49,030 bases of DNA from an uncultured Spirochaetales bacterium (GTDB lineage: Bacteria > Spirochaetota > Spirochaetia > Sphaerochaetales > Sphaerochaetaceae), in the NCBI GenBank assembly GCA_949292445.1, contig CASEZU010000027.1:1-49030 (forward strand), given 5' to 3'. Below the pieces are notes generated by a model. That model searched no databases. It was not told the DNA's origin and saw only the letters and a list, made by a program, of their open reading frames with translations. The number at the start of each line of letters is the position of its first letter. Within the stretch, counting starts at the first letter, position 1. Below are positions 44,215 through 49,030 of the stretch, one piece after another. Position numbers and translations under genes: made by a program.

Positions 44215-46905
44215 ATGGCTGAAGATAAGAAGAATGACGAAAAGATCAAGGTGAATGTCATCAAGAGGACTGTGCAGCCCGTCCAGCCCCAGAAGGCCTC
44301 CGAGCCCGAGGCGGCTGAGGTGGAGAAGAAGCACATCGTCCTCAAGAAGAAGCCTACGATCGTTGTGAAGGTCAAGGAGAAGGAGGAGGAGAAGCACGAG
44401 GCTGCGAAAGCCGAGGATCAGCGCCCCCTCTCTGAGAGTACATCCAGAACTCCCAAGGTCATACCTTACGACAAGAGCAAGCTCCCTCCGATCAATCCCG
44501 AGCCGAGGAAGACGCATGATGTGCCGAAAACAGCTGCTCCTGCGAAGAAGGAGGCTCCCCAGCCCCCGAAGGAGACTGTTGTCCTCACAGGCAAGAGTTT
44601 CATGACTAATACAGCGGTCCATCACCAGAACTCCAGGATACAGTCCCCGCTTCACAACGGACCTGTCATCATCAAGAGCGCAGACCTTCCTCCTGTTCCC
44701 GGCCAGAAGGTGAATGGTGAGACTGCATCTGATGCACCTCACAAGCCGAGGGTCGCAGGCATCGTCGGCGGACGTCCGGCCGCAGGATACGGCAGGCAGC
44801 AGAACGGTCAGAGGAAGTTCCAGGGAAACGGACGTCCCGGTGCAGGATTCCAGCGCCAGGGACAGGGCCAGAGGATGCCGCGCCCGGGCCAGAGCTACAC
44901 TCCTGGCAATGACCGTCCGTCATTCAGACCGGGACAGAAGCCGGGCTTCAGCCGCCCGGGCTTCCAGCGTCCGGCAGCGGGACAGGGCGGTCCTGAGCTC
45001 AATCAGAAGGGACCGGGCAAGAAGCCCCAGGCCGCTTCTAGAAGGAAGGACTACTCCGACAAGTACCAGAAGGATGAGGAGCTGGATTTCCAGTTCCAGA
45101 AGAAGAAGAGAGAGGAGCAGAAGCTCGCTTCCGTTCCCAAGTCGATTGACATCATGGAATCCATCACTGTCGCGGATCTCGCGAAGAAGATGAACCTCAA
45201 GGCTTCGGACATCATCTCCAAGCTCTTCAATATGGGGCTCATGGTGACTATAAACCAGCAGATCGACCATGAGACTGCCGAGATCATCGCTGCTGAGTAC
45301 GGCTGCGAGGTCCATCTTGTCTCCCTCTACGATGAGACGATCATCGCCCAGGAGGAGGACAAGCCTGAGGATATGGAGCCGCGGGCCCCGATCGTCACGA
45401 TCATGGGCCATGTCGATCACGGCAAGACAAAGCTCCTCGATGCCATACGCTCATCCCATGTCGCAGAGGGCGAGTTCGGCGGAATCACGCAGCATATCGG
45501 AGCATACAAGGTCTCCGTGCCAGACAAGGGAGACATCGTCTTCCTCGACACTCCGGGTCATGCGGCATTCTCGATGATGAGAGCGCGTGGCGCCCAGGTC
45601 ACGGATATCGTCGTCCTCGTTGTCGCGGCAAATGACGGAGTCATGCCGCAGACGAAGGAGGCCATCGACCACGCCAAGGCTGCGAAGGTTCCTATCATTG
45701 TCGCCATCAACAAGGTCGATCTTCCCGACGCGAACCCCGACAGGGTCATGCAGCAGCTCTCCGAGCTCGGCCTTGTCCCTGAGGAGTGGGGCGGACAGAC
45801 GCTCTACTGCCGCATTTCAGCGCTCAAGAAGGAAGGCATTGACGATCTTCTCGATACGATCCTTCTCCAGGCGGAGATGCTCGAGCTCAAGGCAAATCCG
45901 AACTGCCGCGCAGTCGGCAAGATCCTCGAGTCCAGAATCGATCAGGGCAGGGGTATTGTCGCCACTGTCATCATCGAGAAGGGTACGCTCAGGCAGGGTG
46001 ACTACTATGTCGCAGGAATCTATCCCGGACGCGTCAGGGCCATGTTCGACGACAAGGGCAAGAAGATAAAGAGCGCAGGCCCCTCCGATCCTGTTGAGAT
46101 CATCGGACTTTCCGATATCCCGTCGGCAGGTGACCCGTTCCAGGTCACGGAGGACGAGAAGCAGGCCAGGATGGTCGGTGCCAAGAGGCAGGAGCTCGAG
46201 AGGATCGGCGAGAGCGGCAAGAACAACAAGATCACGCTGGAGAACATCAACCAGAAGATCATGGAAGGCCAGATCACGGATTTCAATGTCATCATCAAAG
46301 GCGACGTGCAGGGATCTGTCGAGGCTCTCCAGGGTGTTCTGCAGAAGCTCTCCAATTCCGAGATCAGGCTCAATGTCCTCCGCGCATCAGCCGGAGCGAT
46401 CATCGAGTCCGACATCACGCTCGCCGCTGCCTCTAATGCGATCGTCATCGGCTTCAACGTCCGTCCGACTCCGCGTGCGCAGGCACTTGCCGAGCAGGAG
46501 AAGGTCGAGATCAAGAAGTACAACATCATCTACGATGTCGTCGACGATATCCGCGACGCCATGGAGGGCAAGCTCTCTCCGGAGATCAAGGAAGTCGATA
46601 TCGGCAAGGTGGAAGTACGCGAGACATTCAAGGTTCCGAAGGTCGGCGTGATCGCGGGATGCTATGTCACGGAAGGAAAGGTGAAGAGATCAGCTCTCGT
46701 CCGCGTCATCCGCGACTCCATCCAGATCAACAGGGACATGATAAAGATCTCCTCCCTCAAGCGCTTCAAGGACGATGCTAAGGAAGTCGCAGAAGGTTAC
46801 GAGTGCGGTATCGGACTGGAGAACTGGCAGGATCTGCAGATCGGAGATGTGCTTGAGATCGTCGAGACTGAGGAAGTCAGAAGGAAGCTGGAAGTAAATG
46901 AGTGA
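44215..46905 (+). CDS. infB: Translation initiation factor IF-2
   Basis: GTPase that brings initiator tRNA to the 30S subunit; 896 residues from ATG 44215 (AAGGA five bases upstream; ATG 44209 two codons earlier is the alternative). Long variable N-terminus: charged, then a Gly/Arg/Gln/Pro-rich disordered stretch at about 180-270 ([15 protein letters not shown] and similar). The IF2-N motif ([16 protein letters not shown]) follows, then the GTPase with G1 GHVDHGKT (398-405), DTPGHAAF and NKVDL, domain II and the C-terminal tRNA-binding domains. Overlaps rbfA by eight bases. Confidence 0.98.
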   Translation: MAEDKKNDEKIKVNVIKRTVQPVQPQKASEPEAAEVEKKHIVLKKKPTIVVKVKEKEEEKHEAAKAEDQRPLSESTSRTPKVIPYDKSKLPPINPEPRKTHDVPKTAAPAKKEAPQPPKETVVLTGKSFMTNTAVHHQNSRIQSPLHNGPVIIKSADLPPVPGQKVNGETASDAPHKPRVAGIVGGRPAAGYGRQQNGQRKFQGNGRPGAGFQRQGQGQRMPRPGQSYTPGNDRPSFRPGQKPGFSRPGFQRPAAGQGGPELNQKGPGKKPQAASRRKDYSDKYQKDEELDFQFQKKKREEQKLASVPKSIDIMESITVADLAKKMNLKASDIISKLFNMGLMVTINQQIDHETAEIIAAEYGCEVHLVSLYDETIIAQEEDKPEDMEPRAPIVTIMGHVDHGKTKLLDAIRSSHVAEGEFGGITQHIGAYKVSVPDKGDIVFLDTPGHAAFSMMRARGAQVTDIVVLVVAANDGVMPQTKEAIDHAKAAKVPIIVAINKVDLPDANPDRVMQQLSELGLVPEEWGGQTLYCRISALKKEGIDDLLDTILLQAEMLELKANPNCRAVGKILESRIDQGRGIVATVIIEKGTLRQGDYYVAGIYPGRVRAMFDDKGKKIKSAGPSDPVEIIGLSDIPSAGDPFQVTEDEKQARMVGAKRQELERIGESGKNNKITLENINQKIMEGQITDFNVIIKGDVQGSVEALQGVLQKLSNSEIRLNVLRASAGAIIESDITLAAASNAIVIGFNVRPTPRAQALAEQEKVEIKKYNIIYDVVDDIRDAMEGKLSPEIKEVDIGKVEVRETFKVPKVGVIAGCYVTEGKVKRSALVRVIRDSIQINRDMIKISSLKRFKDDAKEVAEGYECGIGLENWQDLQIGDVLEIVETEEVRRKLEVNE

Positions 46906-47254
46906 GTTTTCGCAGCAGAGGCTTGAACACAGGATCATGGAGGCGATAGGCTCGCTCATCGTCTCCGGAGCCATCAAGAATCCTCATCTTTCCCCGTTCA
47001 CTTCAGTGACGAGGGTGGAACTGGCTCCGGACAATGCATCGGCGACCGTCTATGTCTCTGCTGTCCCGGATAATCGCATCGATGCTTCTGTGCGCGCGCT
47101 TGAGAGCGCCAAAGGCTTCATACAGGGACGTATCGGAGTGCTTCTCAAGACGCGGAACACTCCCGTCCTGACATTCAGGCGCGATGATTCCTACCGCGAG
47201 GCGGAGAAGGTGAACAGGCTCATCGATGAGGCGATGAGGGAGTTGGATGGCTGA
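46898..47254 (+). CDS. rbfA: 30S ribosome-binding factor RbfA
   Basis: KH-fold cold-shock-type factor for 16S rRNA maturation, 118 residues. Family features: RLEHRIMEAIGSLIVSGAI, the strand SVTRVELAPDNASATVYVS, and the terminal TPVLTFRRDDSYREAEKV. Overlaps infB and truB by eight bases each, fixing it in the operon. Confidence 0.95.
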   Translation: MSEFSQQRLEHRIMEAIGSLIVSGAIKNPHLSPFTSVTRVELAPDNASATVYVSAVPDNRIDASVRALESAKGFIQGRIGVLLKTRNTPVLTFRRDDSYREAEKVNRLIDEAMRELDG

Positions 47255-48086
47255 CAGTTTCTCCATCTGCCTGATGGATAAGGAGCCCGGGGTCACATCC
47301 TTCGAGGCCCTTTATCCTGTAAAGAGGGAGCACCGCGGAAAAAAGATAGGGCATGCGGGCACCCTCGACAAGTTCGCTTCCGGCCTGATGGTCGTGCTGA
47401 TCGGCGGGGCGACAAAGCTCAATCCTGTCTTCTCGTCATTCGACAAAGAATACATCGCATCGATAGTTTTCGGCGAGGAGACGGACACACTCGATCCGGA
47501 GGGCACAGTGACAGCCACTGCTCCTCTCCCGTCTTTTTCTGTGCTTGAAAGCGTCATTCCCTCATTTCTGGGAAAGCAGAAGCAGATTCCGCCTGTCTAT
47601 TCCGCCATACACGTGGACGGCAGAAGGGCCTACAGGGAGGCGAGGAGGGGAAATGCCCCGGATATGCCGGAGAGGGATATAGAGATATCATCGATAGAGC
47701 TTCTCTCTTTCGATGGCCGCGAGGCCGTTATCAGGGCATCCGTTTCCAAGGGGACGTATATCAGATCACTTGCCAGAGACATCGCGCTCCGTGCAGGATC
47801 AAGAGGCCACCTCACCGCGCTCCGGCGCCTGCGCGTCGGACCATGGACACTCGGCGATGCCGCGCTCTCTTCGGAGGAGCTGCTGAGGAAAACCGGGCTT
47901 GTCTCTGAGATAACACTCAGAGAATCGGAGCGAAAGGCTGTGGACAACGGCATGATACGCAGCTCTGCCGTCATCAGCGACAGCGATCCCTCGAAGCCTT
48001 ATGCCTTCCTTTCCTTCCCCGGTGAGCCTTATGGAATAGGGGCCAGGACGGGGGATAAGCTCTCTGTCATCGCGAGGTACAGATGA
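47247..48086 (+). CDS. truB: tRNA pseudouridine(55) synthase TruB
   Basis: Makes pseudouridine at position 55 of tRNAs; 279 residues. The catalytic Asp is in GHAGTLDKFASGLM (the family consensus is GTLDPxAtGvL; here KFAS replaces PxAT). Further motifs: QIPPVYSAIHVDGRRAY and SKGTYIRSLARDIALRAG. Overlaps rbfA by eight and ribF by four bases. Confidence 0.96.
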   Translation: MADSFSICLMDKEPGVTSFEALYPVKREHRGKKIGHAGTLDKFASGLMVVLIGGATKLNPVFSSFDKEYIASIVFGEETDTLDPEGTVTATAPLPSFSVLESVIPSFLGKQKQIPPVYSAIHVDGRRAYREARRGNAPDMPERDIEISSIELLSFDGREAVIRASVSKGTYIRSLARDIALRAGSRGHLTALRRLRVGPWTLGDAALSSEELLRKTGLVSEITLRESERKAVDNGMIRSSAVISDSDPSKPYAFLSFPGEPYGIGARTGDKLSVIARYR

Positions 48087-48898
48087 GGATCATCCCGTTT
48101 TCAGAGCTCGTGGAGACAGGGGGGCTGAGGAATGTTCCATCAGTCTTCTCCATAGGTGTCTTCGACGGTGTTCACAAAGGGCATCAGGCAATTCTCGAGC
48201 ATCTGATGCTGATGAAGGAAAGGCTCGGCGCCGCGCTCAGCATCGTCATAACCTTCTCCGTCAATCCCAAGGGACGGAGCGGGTCACTGGATACAATGAG
48301 ACTGCGCTCGCAGTACATCGGTTCCTTCGGGGTGGATGTCCTTGCAGTGATTGACTTTTCTCCTGTATTCAGTAAGATAACAGCTTGTGGGTTCACGCAC
48401 CTGCTCCGGAAGGCTTTTCTGCCGGCAGGAGCGGTTGTAGGCCAGGATTTCAGATTCGGCAATCCCTCGGAACAGGGGAACGGAGAGGATCTCGGCAGGC
48501 TGCTGGCAGCTGAAGGCGTGGACTGCATAACCGAAATAGCTGATTCCGTCCTCGACGGCAGCGGTGAGAAGATCTCATCGACCCGTCTGAGGCAGATGAT
48601 AGAAAAAGGGGAACTCGGGTGTTTCCTGAGTCTCTCCGGTCAATTCTACAGGGTGGATCTTGTGCCGTTACCTTACAGATCAGGCTCTGGAGAACTGATT
48701 TTCAGCAGAGCGTCGATTCATCAGCTCCTGCCGCCACCAGGTGCTTATGATGCCGGACTTGCTCTTTCTGACGGAAGCCGCGTTGGATGCATCGCGGAGA
48801 TAGACGGGGAAAACCTCCGCCTTGTGATTTCCGGAAGAGGGACTGCCGGGAAAGATGTTCAGCTGCCCGATTCTTTATATCTGGAGAAGAGAAGATGA
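48083..48898 (+). CDS. ribF: RibF-type FAD synthetase with degenerate riboflavin-kinase part
   Basis: FMN adenylyltransferase, 271 residues, shorter than the roughly 305-320 of bifunctional RibF. The N-terminal nucleotidyltransferase is intact: GVFDGVHKGHQA near 25-36, VVGQDFRFG, and ISSTRLRQMIEKGEL. The C-terminal part (about 185-271) should be riboflavin kinase, but the G-x-x-L-G-F-P-T-x-N signature is not present and the domain is reduced to about 85 residues with only vague resemblance (SLSGQFYRVDL, LPPPGAYDAGLAL). Hence probably FAD synthetase only. ATGA overlaps join it to truB and rpsO. Confidence 0.88.
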   Translation: MRIIPFSELVETGGLRNVPSVFSIGVFDGVHKGHQAILEHLMLMKERLGAALSIVITFSVNPKGRSGSLDTMRLRSQYIGSFGVDVLAVIDFSPVFSKITACGFTHLLRKAFLPAGAVVGQDFRFGNPSEQGNGEDLGRLLAAEGVDCITEIADSVLDGSGEKISSTRLRQMIEKGELGCFLSLSGQFYRVDLVPLPYRSGSGELIFSRASIHQLLPPPGAYDAGLALSDGSRVGCIAEIDGENLRLVISGRGTAGKDVQLPDSLYLEKRR

Positions 48899-49030
48899 TC
48901 ACAAAGGAACAGAAGAAGGAAATCGTGGTCAAGTATGGCAATGATGCCAGGAACACAGGTGACGAGAAGGTGCAGGTCGCACTTCTTACAGCGAGGATCA
49001 ATGACCTGCAGAATCATTTCAAGGTCAATC
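48895..49030 (+). CDS. rpsO: 30S ribosomal protein S15 (3' partial)
   Basis: First 45 residues of S15, a primary 16S rRNA-binding protein: MITKEQKKEIVVKYGND, then NTGDEKVQVALLTARINDL, running off the window end. Start ATG overlaps the ribF stop (ATGA). Position after truB-ribF is the common one. Confidence 0.95.
   Translation, partial: MITKEQKKEIVVKYGNDARNTGDEKVQVALLTARINDLQNHFKVN

Overview
The window looks like the core chromosome of a diderm spirochaete (Spirochaetota, nearest in style to Sphaerochaeta/Treponema-like lineages). The basis is the gene set and order, not a database search: an LptD-type barrel protein, a TamB-BamA pair, a small outer-membrane barrel protein next to folD, a 7TM-HD protein between phoH and ybeY, and tight ATGA/GTGA stop-start overlaps throughout. 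By eye the DNA is moderately GC-rich (mid to upper 50s %), except for a visibly more AT-rich lipoprotein gene near 15.7-17.0 kb and an AT-rich stretch at 22.2-22.35 kb. I see no rRNA, tRNA, CRISPR array, insertion sequence or phage gene; the only structural RNA gene found is tmRNA.

Layout. 1-8.7 kb (+): uvrA (5' end missing), an lptD-like gene, phoH, a PgpH-like 7TM-HD gene and ybeY, with almost no gaps. 8.8-12.4 kb (+): a glycolytic operon gap-pgk-tpiA ending in secG, with its own promoter, a terminator-like hairpin set between gap and pgk, and a terminator after secG. 12.4-15.7 kb (+): flavodoxin-like protein, secreted PpiC-type isomerase, nusB, map and a phosphoribosyltransferase, closed by a strong terminator. 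15.7-19.0 kb (-): an envelope block with a BspA/InlB-type lipoprotein carrying a nine-G tract in its 5' coding end, then an outer-membrane-protein and lipoprotein operon. 19.0-22.0 kb (+): folD, miaB and a sirtuin.

22.0-25.2 kb: the C-terminal relic of a LacI-type regulator (-), tmRNA (+), a TetR-type regulator (+), then smpB and a membrane-anchored FGE/SUMF1-like protein (-). Both halves of the trans-translation system (ssrA and smpB) thus lie within about 1.4 kb. 25.2-32.3 kb: lepB-hemW (+), a small Zn-ribbon protein (-), yebC-ruvC-ruvA-ruvB-queA (+), and tmk (-) with a P-loop lacking its lysine. 32.4-42.1 kb (+): tamB, bamA, mutS. 42.1-49.0 kb (+): rimP-nusA-infB-rbfA-truB-ribF-rpsO, the classical transcription/translation operon, running off the window inside rpsO.

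The genes form three themes: outer-membrane building (LptD-like, PpiC isomerase, SecG, LepB, TamB, BamA), nucleic-acid maintenance (UvrA, RuvABC, MutS) and RNA/ribosome metabolism (PhoH, YbeY, NusA/NusB, RimP, IF2, RbfA, TruB, MiaB, QueA, tmRNA/SmpB). The observations most worth checking are the poly-G tract as a phase-variation switch, the Lys-to-Thr change in the Tmk P-loop, a zinc ribbon at the NusA C-terminus, an apparently lost riboflavin-kinase module in RibF, back-to-back promoters that would give leaderless lepB and FGE-like mRNAs, and alternative hairpins between gap and pgk.
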